Positions 8,142 through 16,320 of a stretch of DNA of 64,000 nt are shown piece by piece; the first letter of the stretch is position 1; each line of letters opens with the position of its first letter. The notes below the pieces were generated by a model. The model ran no database searches, was not told where the DNA came from, and saw only the letters and a list, made by a program, of their open reading frames with translations. Position numbers and translations under genes: made by a program. The stretch is from Streptomyces sp. NBC_00414 (GTDB lineage: Bacteria > Actinomycetota > Actinomycetes > Streptomycetales > Streptomycetaceae): positions 10,106,001-10,170,000 of the forward strand of contig NZ_CP107935.1 in the NCBI RefSeq assembly GCF_036038375.1. The letters are read 5' to 3'.

Positions 8142-9578
8142 CTAAAGCCCCAGCACTTCGCCGTACTTGATGGCGCCGTAGGGCAGCGCGAAGCCGTAAG
8201 GCGTCAACGACTTGCCCAGCGGGTACGTCTCCTCGGTGCTGCCCGGCGCGAACCAGACGCCACCGGACCTGGACTCACCGGCGTTCTCCCCTGGTGCGCT
8301 CACCGCGGTGTCCCACAGTCCGTCACGGTTGTAGTCGCCGACGGACACCTGGGCGCCGAAGCGGTCGCCGGCCTCGGCGGTGCCGGGCATGTTCGGAGTG
8401 CTCTGGCTGCGGGCCAGCCCTCCGTAGGGGCCTTGCTCCGTACCGTTCATCGTGACGTATCCGCCCGCGTCCTTCACGCTGCCCACGTCCTCGCCGGGCA
8501 CGCCGACCACCAGTTCAGGACGAGTGTCGTCGTTCAGGTCGCCGGCGGACAGCGAGGCGCCGAAGTCGTCTCCTTCCTCGGAGGCGCCGCCGACCTCCGG
8601 GTTCGACTGGGTGATGCACTCGTACTCGGTGCCGAAGTTCGCGCTCTTCGAGCCCTTGAGGAGGAGCACCGCACCGCCGAGCCGGTTCTCACAATGCGTG
8701 CTCTCCGAATCGGGGTTGGGCTGGACGAGCCCGACCGCGAGGTCGTCCGTTCCGTCCCGGTCGAAGTCGGCGGTGGCGAGCGCGCTGCCTCGGTCGGAGT
8801 CGGCGTACCACTGGGCCGGCTCGGCCTGATCGTCCCAGCGCGTGATGAAGGTGCTGGCGTCCTCCACGCCCTGCCAGGTGGCGGCGAGGTCGTCCCGGCC
8901 GTCGCCGTCGAGGTCGCCGGTGGCCAGGGCGCGGGTGGCGCCGCCCATGCTGTAGCGGCGCAGGGTGCTGGTGGTCACCGGGTCGGCGGTGAGAGGGCCC
9001 GGGCGGAACCGGAGCGCGCCGTGTTCCTCGCCGTTCTCGCCGAACGCGAGGTCGGTGTCACCGTCGCCGTCGTAGTCGCCCGTGGCGATGGTGCGGCCGA
9101 TGCTGCTGTACTCGGACGTGCCCCTGGCCACGGTGGTGCCCTTGGGCTGCCACTGCAAGCCGTCCAGGACGGTGATGGTGCCCTCGTCCTTGAGCTGGTC
9201 GGAGGTGAGGGACTCGCCGCTCGCGCCGACGACGAGTTCGAAGACGCCGTCGCCGTTCACGTCGACGGGTGCCACGGAGGAGCCGAAGCGGTCGCCCGCC
9301 TCGGGCGTGCCGGGAATGCCGGCCTCGGCCTGGCTGATGACGCCGGTGGACTGGTACGGGCTCTGCGCGCCGCCGTAGATCACGCTGACGTAGCCGGCCT
9401 TGGCCTTGCCGTCCACCGTGGCGTTGGGCATGCCGACCGCGATGTCCGCGTATCCGTCGCCGTTGAAGTCGAACCGCGGAGTCGTTGCCGCCACGGCGCT
9501 TCCGGCGAGCGGCAGAGTCAGACCGGTGGCGGTGAGCGCCGCTACTGCGGCGGTGGCGGCCAGGGTACGTACACGCAC
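8142..9578 (-). CDS. secreted FG-GAP/VCBS repeat protein
   Basis: Exported protein of 478 residues. The signal peptide covers about residues 1-30 (MRVRTLAATAAVAALTATGL..., cleavage near SAVA/ATTP). The rest is an integrin-alpha-like beta-propeller with repeated calcium loops such as DFNGDGYADIAVG, DVNGDGVFELVVG, DYDGDGDTDLAFG, DLDGDGRDDLAA, DFDRDGTDDLAVG, DLNDDTRPELVVG and DYNRDGLWDTAV. Many Streptomyces carry such proteins; a role in adhesion or as a calcium-dependent cell-surface scaffold is inferred. The ATG at 9578 begins a classical signal peptide and follows GGGAGTTGCCCT. A 10-bp dyad lies 98-130 bp upstream. Confidence 0.88.
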   Translation of the reverse strand: MRVRTLAATAAVAALTATGLTLPLAGSAVAATTPRFDFNGDGYADIAVGMPNATVDGKAKAGYVSVIYGGAQSPYQSTGVISQAEAGIPGTPEAGDRFGSSVAPVDVNGDGVFELVVGASGESLTSDQLKDEGTITVLDGLQWQPKGTTVARGTSEYSSIGRTIATGDYDGDGDTDLAFGENGEEHGALRFRPGPLTADPVTTSTLRRYSMGGATRALATGDLDGDGRDDLAATWQGVEDASTFITRWDDQAEPAQWYADSDRGSALATADFDRDGTDDLAVGLVQPNPDSESTHCENRLGGAVLLLKGSKSANFGTEYECITQSNPEVGGASEEGDDFGASLSAGDLNDDTRPELVVGVPGEDVGSVKDAGGYVTMNGTEQGPYGGLARSQSTPNMPGTAEAGDRFGAQVSVGDYNRDGLWDTAVSAPGENAGESRSGGVWFAPGSTEETYPLGKSLTPYGFALPYGAIKYGEVLGL

Positions 9579-9675
9579 AGGGCAACTCCCGTAGTCAAAA
9601 GGGAAAACAAGGGGAAGGGGCTTCCGGGGCTGTGACTCATGAGGCGTACGAAGGGTTGTGCGGAGGTGTCTCTCC

Positions 9676-9708
9676 GGTGAACTCGACCTGTGTCAGCACG
9701 AGTTCACC
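9676..9708. promoter_or_regulatory. 10-bp dyad upstream of the FG-GAP gene
   Basis: GGTGAACTCG / CGAGTTCACC, 13-nt spacer, about 100 bp upstream of the leftward FG-GAP gene and in the otherwise empty 9579-9858 gap. It could be an operator or the base of an mRNA leader hairpin; no regulator can be assigned. Confidence 0.4.
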
Positions 9709-9858
9709 TCCCAGGGGTCCGCCGGAGCCAGGTATGGAAATCCGGCGCCGTCGAAGGCCACGTCAACCGGATCAAGACTGAGGCGGCGGACGTTCGGCCG
9801 AGCAGGCTTCCCCCTGTACGCAAGCGTGCTTCTGGCACGAAAACTCACTGGCCCGCAG

Positions 9859-10401
9859 CTACTTCAGGAGCCGGAAGCCGGGCTGCCGAGCCCACGCTCT
9901 GAGGAAATCCGCTGAACCGTAGGCGGCAGGCCACGGATCCGTCATCGTCGCGATGACGCCTGGAAGGCCGGTCACAATCGGGATTTGATCCTCAAGAAGT
10001 TCGGCATTGGCGACGCCGCCGATCACGTCCATGACGGCAGCGGTCAACAGGGCCGTGGCGACGTGGTCGACCGGCCCGTTACAGAACGCTATGACGTCGA
10101 CGGCGTGGGTCGGGATGAAGCCGATGAGGGGTTCCTGCTCGGTCTCGTCGGCATGCTCGGCCTCGAAGACGGCTTCGTCGCCGATGCCGGGTCCCCTGAG
10201 AGAGACCATGACAGGCCGGCGTCCGTCGATGCCGCCGGTGTCGGCGATGCCGAGGCTCTCCGCGTGAATGTTCAGGTCGTACTCGCCGACCCGTTTTTCC
10301 TCAAAGTGAGATGAGGAACGGACAAGGAGGTCCCGGAGCCGCTGCATGGATACGGGTGGGACGGGCTTCGCCAGCTCAATCACCAACACCGGACCGCTCA
10401 T
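9859..10401 (-). CDS. DUF6368-like protein
   Basis: Cytoplasmic protein of 180 residues without transmembrane segments. It resembles the actinobacterial DUF6368 family: opening MSGPVLVIELAKPVPP, then LRDLLVRSSSHFEEKRVGEY, VMDVIGGVANAELLEDQ, and an acidic-aromatic tail TDPWPAAYGSADFLRAWARQ. No function is known for the family. The sequence is a single intact frame from ATG 10401. It stands alone between the FG-GAP promoter region and an insertion element. The family name is recalled from motif pattern only. Confidence 0.65.
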   Translation of the reverse strand: MSGPVLVIELAKPVPPVSMQRLRDLLVRSSSHFEEKRVGEYDLNIHAESLGIADTGGIDGRRPVMVSLRGPGIGDEAVFEAEHADETEQEPLIGFIPTHAVDVIAFCNGPVDHVATALLTAAVMDVIGGVANAELLEDQIPIVTGLPGVIATMTDPWPAAYGSADFLRAWARQPGFRLLK

Positions 10402-10624
10402 GACGAGAGCCTAGCCAGCCTGGGGTCCTGTGCCCAACCGCTTACTCAACGTGCCCTCACCACACAGGCTGAGCCAGAAACCCTAGTCAGGTTCTGGCCT
10501 CAGGTTCGGTGGTGACAACGCTGGGTGAGCGGGAAAATCTCTCTGACGGCGGGGGAAGTTGCCCCCCCAAATGATCAATCGTGATTGAGAGCCTAGGGCG
10601 TGTTTGGAGAGTCGGGGGTAGCTG

Positions 10625-11047
10625 TTAGCCAGTGGTTGGTGAAGGCGATGAGGTGCGTGGGCGATGGGCTCGAACGTCCACAGGCCGTCCATCGGGATCG
10701 CGGGCTGTCATCGTCCACTGCGTGGGCAGGGTCTCGATCTGTCCGACCGGCCATCCAGCGGCCAGGATCTGGTCGCGGACCTCACGCAGTTGCGCGTGTG
10801 TTCCTACGCGCAGCCCCCATCCGGCCTTGCTGAGAGGATCGAGATCAGTGGTGGGGGCGGTAGTGGTTTCGACGATCATCAGGTGGTCATCGCTGCCGAC
10901 ATCGACGACTGCGATCCGAGGATCAGCAGGGGTTGCGGCGCGCTCGAATGTGAGTACTGCTCCGAGCAACTCCGTGTAGTACGTCACGAGCCGGTCGAGG
11001 TCGGTTGTGGACAGAGTCAGATGGTTGATTCCGAAGAGTTCGGGCAT
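10625..11047 (-). CDS. VOC (glyoxalase/bleomycin-resistance fold) protein
   Basis: Small metal-dependent enzyme or binding protein of the vicinal-oxygen-chelate superfamily, 140 residues. The hallmark opening GINHLTLSTTDLDRLVTYYT is present, with His9 as the first metal ligand; DHLMIVE supplies a second, and ARDPDGRPVDVRAH lies where a C-terminal acidic ligand is expected. Similar sequences are found among fosfomycin-resistance-like and lactoylglutathione-lyase-like proteins, but the substrate is not predictable. It lies inside the inverted repeats of the insertion element. The start at 11047 has no strong ribosome site. Confidence 0.78.
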   Translation of the reverse strand: MPELFGINHLTLSTTDLDRLVTYYTELLGAVLTFERAATPADPRIAVVDVGSDDHLMIVETTTAPTTDLDPLSKAGWGLRVGTHAQLREVRDQILAAGWPVGQIETLPTQWTMTARDPDGRPVDVRAHRPRTSSPSPTTG

Positions 11048-11104
11048 GGTGGGCCAACTGTATTGCAGCCGCTGGAGGGCGCCTGGGTCGTGGTTGCGAT
11101 GTGG

Positions 11105-11980
11105 TCACAGCGCCTGGCGTATCAAGGTGAGTCGGATGGTGGCCTCGTAGCGGACGGCGAGTTTCTCGTAGCGTGTCGCGACACCTCGTGCCTGCTCGAG
11201 GAGACCGATCCGGCACTCGATCTTGTGTCTGGCCTTGTATTTCTCATGGCCGAAGCCAGGTGGGCGGCCGTCGGCCGAACCTCGGCGTCGGTGGTGGCCG
11301 GCCTGGTCGTGCTTCTCCGGAATGGTGTGAGGGATCTGCCGACGGTGCAGATACTCGCGGATCTGGCGAGAGGAGTAGGCGCGGTCGGCCAGTACGCCGG
11401 CGGGTCGAGTGTGCGGATGTCCGCCGCCGATCCGCGCAACGCGGATGCGGTCCATGACCTCGGTGAAAATCGGGGCATCGGCTCGTTGTCCAGCGGTGAC
11501 GACGGCGGTCAGGACGTGGAAGGAGGCGTCGACGGCCAGGTGAATCTTGGTGGTCAGGCCACCTCGCGAGCGGCCGAGTGCGTGGTCGTCCGGCTCGGCC
11601 GCCGGCCCGTCCGGACTTGGTCGGCCTGGATCGGCAGCCCGCTTTGCGAGCCCCGGCGGCGTGCTGGTGGGCCCGGCTGATTGTGAAATCGACCGACACC
11701 TCCCACTCGGTGTGTCCAGCAGCATCGGCTTTGACCTGCAGCTTCTTCAAGACCTGGCCCAGGTGCCGTCGATCTGCCAGCGACGAAGGAGCGTGTAGGC
11801 GGTCTCCCACGGGCCGTACCGCTCAGGTATGTCCCGCCAGGGCGAACCGGTGCGAGCACGCCATCAGATCCCGTCGAGGACCTGCCGCCGGTCCCGTGGC
11901 GGCCGACCCATCTTCGGAATCGGCGGCAACAGTCGCTCCAACCGTACCTACTGTTTGTTCGTCAGGTCACCACGAGCCAT
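11105..11980 (-). pseudogene. IS5-family transposase with two in-frame stops
   Basis: The transposase reads MARGDLTNKQ then TAG (11948-11950, where Trp is expected), VRLERLLPPIPKMGRPPRDR, DGI then TGA (11864-11866), WRARTGSPWRDIPERYGPWE, and continues into the first-frame DNA-binding half. The catalytic half is in the second frame: GLTTKIHLAVDASFHVLTAV (first Asp), GVLADRAYSS (second Asp) and YKARHKIECRIGLLEQARG (Glu region), ending YEATIRLTLIRQAL. A frame change between halves is normal in this family; the two nonsense codons are not, so the element is probably not autonomous. Confidence 0.82.
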
Positions 11981-12098
11981 CCCAAGATCGTGGCACGACC
12001 TTGATCAACCTCTCAAACACGCCCTAGTAGTGGGGGTGGAACGGGGTTGCCCCTGCATTTGTAAGCCCTATGTGACCTTCGATAGGTAATATGCGGCC

Positions 12099-12431
12099 AT
12101 GGGATCAGGTCTGGGCGAGGGTGATGGTTGCGAACTGCCCGCCACCGCTGTCTGCTGGCTCGCCGACGATCCACAACCGGGCCTCATCCTGGTGGAGTTC
12201 GCGGACGTTTACGACCGCCCCCACCAGCTGGTGGGTAAGACCGCCTACTTCGACGGAGACCTGCAGCCGACCTCGCCCTACCCGTGCCCGACCAGCATCC
12301 AGTGCACGATCGAAGAGGTCGCTGACGACGTTGCGACAGTGAGCACGTGGTGGTTGGAGGGTGGTCCCAACAGCACGCGTTTCGTCTTCGACCTCTGGTT
12401 GGACATCCTCGGGCCGACTACCGACGTCTGA
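12099..12431 (+). CDS. hypothetical protein, 110 aa
   Basis: Small acidic cytoplasmic protein with many aromatic residues. The recognisable pattern is CWLADDPQPGLILVEFAD, a central HQLVGKTAYFDGDLQPTSPYPCP and TIEEVADDVATVSTWW, which resembles uncharacterised Streptomyces proteins I have no name for. The ATG at 12099 follows GATAGGTAAT. It begins just outside the right end of the IS5-type element, so part of its original promoter may have been replaced. No function can be assigned. Confidence 0.55.
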   Translation: MGSGLGEGDGCELPATAVCWLADDPQPGLILVEFADVYDRPHQLVGKTAYFDGDLQPTSPYPCPTSIQCTIEEVADDVATVSTWWLEGGPNSTRFVFDLWLDILGPTTDV

Positions 12432-12533
12432 CTTGGCGGCTTTGTTCAGGATGTTCGGTTCTGGCGCGACTTCCGTGCAGAGGTCGCCGGGAGTGACCGC
12501 CGACGATGGAGAACACCTTCAGGCGGTCGGGAG

Positions 12534-12836
12534 TCAGGTCAAAGATGCGAGCGTGAAGTGCCGCACCTGCAGCGGCCCAACGAGGTACTCGTCCTCACCC
12601 GGCAGGACCACGGGTTGGTCCCGCCAGTGCTCGCCGGCGTAGTTGGCCAGGTCCTGCTCGCTGCGCCAACGGCTGACGTACAGCAGTGAGTCAGGCGGCG
12701 CGAGCAGTACCTCGTGGTCTACCAGACCTGGATAGCGGTCGGGGAAGTCGCGCACCGCGGAGACGATCATGTCGCGGAATGCGTCAAAACGTTCCGGACG
12801 TACGCGTGCCTCACTCACTCTGATGATCACGACCAT
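12534..12836 (-). CDS. antibiotic biosynthesis monooxygenase (ABM) domain protein
   Basis: Small dimeric alpha/beta-barrel protein of about 100 residues. The ABM signature is MVVIIRVSEARVRPERFDAF, followed by PGLVDHEVLLAPPDSLLYVSRWRS and the aromatic end WRDQPVV. Such proteins act as cofactor-free quinol monooxygenases or heme-degrading or stress proteins. The start is placed at ATG 12836, where family homology begins; the frame is open further upstream to 12887 but that extension is not family-like and no clear ribosome site is visible at either point. Isolated gene. Confidence 0.72.
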   Translation of the reverse strand: MVVIIRVSEARVRPERFDAFRDMIVSAVRDFPDRYPGLVDHEVLLAPPDSLLYVSRWRSEQDLANYAGEHWRDQPVVLPGEDEYLVGPLQVRHFTLASLT

Positions 12837-13147
12837 CAGAGTGGCACATGGGCAGCTGCGGCGTCCTCTTCTTGGCGCCGGCTGCACAACGTGCTCTCAC
12901 GGGAGAACGCTCACTTCGAGGAACCGCCTCCAGGATGCTCAACGACGTTCCACTGAAGCTGAGATGAGAGACAGGCGCGCGAGGTCGTCGGGAGGGGGCT
13001 GGGGGCCCCAGCGCGTACAGGTGTCCGCTCCAGCGCGTACAGGTGTCCGCTGTAGCCGACGGCGACCGTGCGCCGCGCCAGGTTGTTCCCGGACTGTTGT
13101 CTGCCTGCCAGTGACGACCCGCACCGTGTCGGCAGGTGGGCCCGGGA
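12837..13147. other. spacer containing a tandem duplication
   Basis: About 310 bp without a supported gene. The minus strand around 13050-13075 reads TVAVGYSGHLYAL, which may be a trace of a lost gene. It contains the perfect 22-bp tandem repeat listed separately. Confidence 0.4.
13008..13051. repeat. perfect 22-bp tandem duplication
   Basis: The unit beginning CCAGCGCGTACAGGTGTCC occurs at 13008-13029 and again at 13030-13051 with no mismatch. A clean head-to-tail copy points to a recent slippage or breakage event in this accessory zone. Confidence 0.85.
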
Positions 13148-13369
13148 TCAGAACAGTTCGGGCTGATCGAAGTGCGGGGACGGACGCTTTTTCGCGCCCT
13201 GGGGGAGTGCGGCGGGAGTCTCGTCGCCGAAGAGCGGAGCCGTGCCGCACTCGTCGGGTACGGCCAGGACGGCAGCTGGCCCAGCGCGCACGTCCGGACG
13301 CAGTGGCGCATCCTGGTCGAAGTCGTCCGGGGTCATGCTCGTCCAGTCACGTCCGTGCTGCTCGCTCAC
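13148..13369 (-). CDS. small hypothetical protein, 73 aa
   Basis: GTG start at 13369 (VSEQHGRDWTSMTPDDFDQD) with GGGAGGCGGCGA just upstream, ending KRPSPHFDQPELF at 13148. The protein is polar and acidic, with no membrane segment. The composition DWT-MTPDDFD-APLRPDVRA-LFGDE resembles short conserved Streptomyces proteins of unknown role. It is below the usual length of larger predicted genes but has the right ribosome site and codon use. No partner is evident. Confidence 0.55.
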   Translation of the reverse strand: MSEQHGRDWTSMTPDDFDQDAPLRPDVRAGPAAVLAVPDECGTAPLFGDETPAALPQGAKKRPSPHFDQPELF

Positions 13370-13538
13370 TCGCCGCCTCCCGTCGCCGTTTCCACGAGTT
13401 CCCTGCTGTTCACCTTCCCCGTATCCAGGCTCGGCGATCATGGTGTGCATTTCTTCGTCTCGAAAGGTGAGCGCCGGGCCCCGCGCCGCCCATCTTTCGA
13501 GAGATACGGGTTGTGTGCCGGTGTGCAGCTGAGGAGGA

Positions 13539-14309
13539 TCTGGCTCAGCTTGTGTGCTCAGTGCACGGTGAGTAACAACTGACCTCCTGCTGTGACTTCG
13601 GGAAGTTGCCTCAAGGCGAGCATTGGCGTGAGTGACTGGGCCTCCAGTTCGGGGCTGTGAATGAGACCTTGCTCCGGCTGGAGGAGCTGCTGTTCCCGTC
13701 GATCGCCCACATTGCGGTGCTGTCGGTAGACGTGCACATCGCATTAGTGCGTGTTGATGTGCGGTGCACCGCCGCAGGCGCCTCGTGTCCGGGTTGCGGA
13801 GCGTGGTCCGCCCGGGGTCACGGCTCCTACCTGCGGTTTCCCGCTGGCGAGCGGTTCCTCGACGAGTACGAGGGGATGCGCGCGTTTCGGGACCTGCGAC
13901 CGGTGATCTTCTCTGCTGTCCAGCCCTTCCTCGGCCACGAGAGCTCGGAGGCACGCAACGCAGCTCTCGTGGCCGCCATCCCCCTCGCAGAGCAGCCCCT
14001 TCTCGCCGAGCATCGGGCCGAGTTGGCCGATCACGCCCGCCGTCTGCCGGCCACCAGAACTGATCGCCACAACCGAGACCGCGTCCTGGATGCGCTGAAG
14101 GCATGGGGTCACGACACCAGCGATCTGGAGAACGCAGCCGACGTCGCAGCCCGCGAACGTCATGCCCGTCTCAGGACCGAACGCGCCTCCTGGGTAGGCA
14201 ACTGGACCGATTGATACAGCGAAGACCCGCCGTTCTGACTCAGGCACCCGCACTGCCCCAGCCATCCGCTGATTACCGAGCGTGGCCACACCACCCAAGC
14301 TGAGCCAGA
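13539..14309. mobile_element. deleted ISL3-type element remnant
   Basis: Perfect 14-bp inverted repeats TCTGGCTCAGCTTG (13539-13552) and CAAGCTGAGCCAGA (14296-14309) bound a 771-bp segment. Inside, the first ~65 codons of an ISL3-family transposase are fused to unrelated HEAT-repeat sequence; the catalytic part is absent. A related solitary end, GGCTGAGCCAGAA, occurs at 10468-10480. Confidence 0.6.
13657..14214 (+). pseudogene. chimera: ISL3 transposase N-terminus fused to HEAT-repeat fragment
   Basis: Open frame of 185 codons from GTG 13657. Residues ~1-65 are the zinc-ribbon start of an ISL3 transposase (LLRLEELLFPSIAHIAVLSV, then SCPGCGAWSARGHGSYLRFP). After about residue 66 the sequence switches to helical repeats: RAFRDLRPVIFSAVQPFLGH, ARNAALVAAIPLAEQPLL, DRVLDALKAWGHDTSDLENA, DVAARERHARLRTERASWVG. 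The second part resembles the C-terminus of a HEAT-repeat protein. After the TGA at 14212 the same frame continues YSEDPPF to another TGA at 14238, suggesting the stop itself is secondary. Not expected to be functional. Confidence 0.6.
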
Positions 14310-14616
14310 ACCGTTGAGAAGACAGGCAGGTGACGCCAATGGCCGACGCCGACGAAGTCCTGACCGATCTGCAGCTGCTGACTGACTGGTCGATGAGGCG
14401 CACATCCCGGAGCGCGCTACCCAACGTCGTCGACGTTACGCTCTGCCTCCAGGAGGCGCCTGACCAACCCGGGCGCGACCGGTGCGGCACCCTCACCCGA
14501 GCCGCACATGACAGGCATCACCGACGGGGTCGGACACTGGGCTGCACTTCATGCACTGTGGGCCCCCTGGACCAGGGTGCGCCCTGCGGGCGATGGCTGT
14601 GGGCAGGGCTCCCGGT
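14310..14616. other. spacer between ISL3 remnant and MerR gene
   Basis: About 300 bp. A rightward frame starting near 14339 (MADADEVLTDLQLLTDWSMR) could be a small decayed gene, but no ribosome site or family supports it. Confidence 0.3.
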
Positions 14617-14964
14617 TCAGCTGTAGTAGTCGATCTTTTCGTCGAGGACTCCAATGGCCCGGCGCAGTGCCGCCACCCGCTGCTCCAGGGCGGTACGGCG
14701 CTCGCGGAGGAAGACCACTCGGTCCTGCGCGGAGTGCTCGGTGCGCAGGATGGCGACGAACTCCCGCAGGTCCGCGATGCCCAGGCCGGCGTCGCGAAAG
14801 CACGTGACCAGGCCGATCCAGAAGACGTCCTCCTCGGTGTATTCCCTGCGCCCGCCGGCGGAGCGCCGGATCGGTCCGATGAGCCCTTCACGCTCGTAGT
14901 AGCGCAGCGTGTCGATCGAAACGCCGGTGCGGTCAACAGTCGCCGCCGGGGTGAGGATGGTCAT
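14617..14964 (-). CDS. MerR-family regulator
   Basis: Transcription activator/repressor of 115 residues. The winged-helix is at residues ~5-70: TVDRTGVSIDTLRYYEREGL, IGPIRRSAGGRREYTEEDV, followed by the long dimerisation helix LRERRTALEQRVAALRRAIG. There is no cysteine metal site or effector domain beyond the coiled coil, so it belongs to the small NmlR/AdhR-like group that responds to aldehydes or redox signals. AAGGAGTCCC precedes ATG 14964. It is 37 bp downstream of the aldo/keto reductase gene on the same strand; the palindromic promoter of that operon is its probable target. Confidence 0.9.
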   Translation of the reverse strand: MTILTPAATVDRTGVSIDTLRYYEREGLIGPIRRSAGGRREYTEEDVFWIGLVTCFRDAGLGIADLREFVAILRTEHSAQDRVVFLRERRTALEQRVAALRRAIGVLDEKIDYYS

Positions 14965-15001
14965 GGGACTCCTTGTGTGACCGGGTGACCGGGTGACCGG
15001 G

Positions 15002-15940
15002 TTACCGCGCTTCAGCGAAGCGCGCCAGATGCTCGTCGCCGAGCCGCACGCGGCGCGCGGCGAGTGCCTCCTCGATCTGCTCCACCCGGCTTGCGCCGAC
15101 GATGGGATCGATCCCCTGCCGCATCAGCCATGCGAGGACGACCTGGTTCGGTGTGGCCGACAGCTCGTCGGCGACCTCGTCCAGGACCGACAGGACCCTG
15201 GTCGTTCCGGGATGATCATAAGTTTGCGGAAGCGGCTTGTCCGTGCGCACGTAGGAACCCCACAGCAGCGAGCTGTACGACCACACGGCAAGCCCGTGCG
15301 ACCGTGCGAGGTCCAGGTCCTCGGCGCCGAGCATGCGGTGGCCTGCCTCGGCCACCGGGGTGAGGGGCCGCGGCTGGAGTAGTGAGTGGCGCAGTTGGAG
15401 GGACGTCCACGGTTCCACGCCCTGCTCCCGTGCCAGCGACCGGGCCTGCTGCACACGCCAGGCGGCATGGTTGGCCGCCCCGACCTGCAACGCCACACCC
15501 TTGGCGACGAGTTCACCGAAGGCGCCGACCGTCTCCTCCAGCGGTACGGCGCGGTCCTCGGCGTGGGCCCAGAGCAGGTCAACGTGATCGACTCCCAGGC
15601 GTCGCAAGCTCTCCTCCGTACCGGCGTGAACGGCGCGGGCGGAGAGTCCTTCGGCGCTCTGGGGCCAGGAATGCGGCACGAGCGGATTCTGCCGGACCTT
15701 CGTCGCGATCCGCACCACGTCGCGCGCACCCGGGCGGGCCCGGAGCCACGCGCCGATGAGGCGCTCGCTGGCGCCTCCGACGCCACTGGGGTCGGCCCAG
15801 AAGGAATAGCAGTTAGCGGTGTCGAGCCAGACACCGCCACCGGCGACGAAGGAGTCGAGAATCGCGAAGGCCCGATCAAGGTCGACGCGAGTGCCGAAGT
15901 CCATGGTCCCGAGGACGATCTGAGAGGCGGTGGTATTCAT
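15002..15940 (-). CDS. aldo/keto reductase under MerR-type promoter
   Basis: NADPH-dependent carbonyl reductase, 312 residues. All four active-site residues are visible: Asp40 and Tyr45 (VWLDTANCYSF), Lys81 (IATKV), His126 (LLWAHAED). The C-terminus holds the cofactor loop IVGASRVEQIEEAL. The ATG at 15940 was chosen because the MerR-type -10 element overlaps the alternative ATG at 15949; transcription would then start at or next to the chosen ATG, implying a leaderless mRNA. The frame stays open upstream to 16111 but that part is not family-like. A GTGACCGG repeat separates it from the merR gene. Likely role: detoxifying reactive aldehydes. Confidence 0.88.
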   Translation of the reverse strand: MNTTASQIVLGTMDFGTRVDLDRAFAILDSFVAGGGVWLDTANCYSFWADPSGVGGASERLIGAWLRARPGARDVVRIATKVRQNPLVPHSWPQSAEGLSARAVHAGTEESLRRLGVDHVDLLWAHAEDRAVPLEETVGAFGELVAKGVALQVGAANHAAWRVQQARSLAREQGVEPWTSLQLRHSLLQPRPLTPVAEAGHRMLGAEDLDLARSHGLAVWSYSSLLWGSYVRTDKPLPQTYDHPGTTRVLSVLDEVADELSATPNQVVLAWLMRQGIDPIVGASRVEQIEEALAARRVRLGDEHLARFAEAR

Positions 15941-15947
15941 GCCACCC

Positions 15948-15978
15948 ATCGTCGGATCTGGAGCGCGCTCCAGATCAA
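15948..15978 (-). promoter_or_regulatory. MerR-type promoter with 22-bp palindrome
   Basis: On the minus strand TTGATC (15973-15978), a 19-bp spacer, then GACGAT (15948-15953). The spacer lies in the perfect palindrome GATCTGGAGCG/CGCTCCAGATC at 15955-15976. An over-long 19-bp spacer filled by a palindrome of the form CTGGAGCGCGCTCCAG is diagnostic of MerR-family activation, in which the regulator untwists the promoter. Confidence 0.85.
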
Positions 15979-16029
15979 GAGCGGTGGTGGCGGCCGATCC
16001 GGGGCGACCGACGGGAGTTGGCTGCGGCG

Positions 16030-16320
16030 CGCACCGTACCGACGACAGCCGACTGCCCGACGACGACAAGGAACTCGTCGAACGCTTAGGCGGGGGAGTC
16101 CTCGACGACACACACCGGCTCCTCAGCTCGGGATGCGAAGACCCCGACTACGACCTCGCGGCCATGTCGGTCGGCCGAGCGGGAGCAAATGCTCGCCGAC
16201 CTGTGGAAGAGCGAACCGAAACCCCATCAGTTCGCGGCGACGGCACCTTCCACGAACCCCGCGTCCCGCACGCGATGGCTGCATGAACCAGCCCACAGGC
16301 AGCTCGAGTCACATCAGCAT
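16030..16320 (+). pseudogene. frameshifted gene fragment of unknown family
   Basis: A rightward frame reads DSRLPDDDKELVERLGGGVL, DDTHRLLSSGCEDPDYDLAA, MSV, then jumps frame near 16165-16185 to EREQMLADLWKSEPKPHQFA and ATAPSTNPASRTRWL. Both halves look like real protein but no start or family could be found. It includes a TTA codon (ERL). Probably the 5'-deleted remains of a gene whose neighbours were rearranged. Confidence 0.35.

Larger units (their letters stand above)
10593..12027. mobile_element. degenerate IS5-type element enclosing a VOC gene
   Basis: Near-perfect terminal inverted repeats mark the ends: CTAGGGCGTGTTTGGAGAG at 10593-10611 and the complement CTCTCAAACACGCCCTAG at 12010-12027 (one-base indel). 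Inside lie a leftward transposase of the IS5 kind (11105-11980) with two nonsense codons, and, between the transposase end and the left repeat, a VOC-family gene. Normal elements of this type are under 1 kb, so the VOC gene is either captured cargo or the left repeat belongs to a second copy. CTAG at both tips may be part of the repeat or the target. Confidence 0.7.

Noticed and set aside
8076..9635. rightward 519-codon frame opposite the FG-GAP gene
   Set aside because: Shadow of the FG-GAP calcium-loop codons; Ala/Gly/Val-rich with no start signals.
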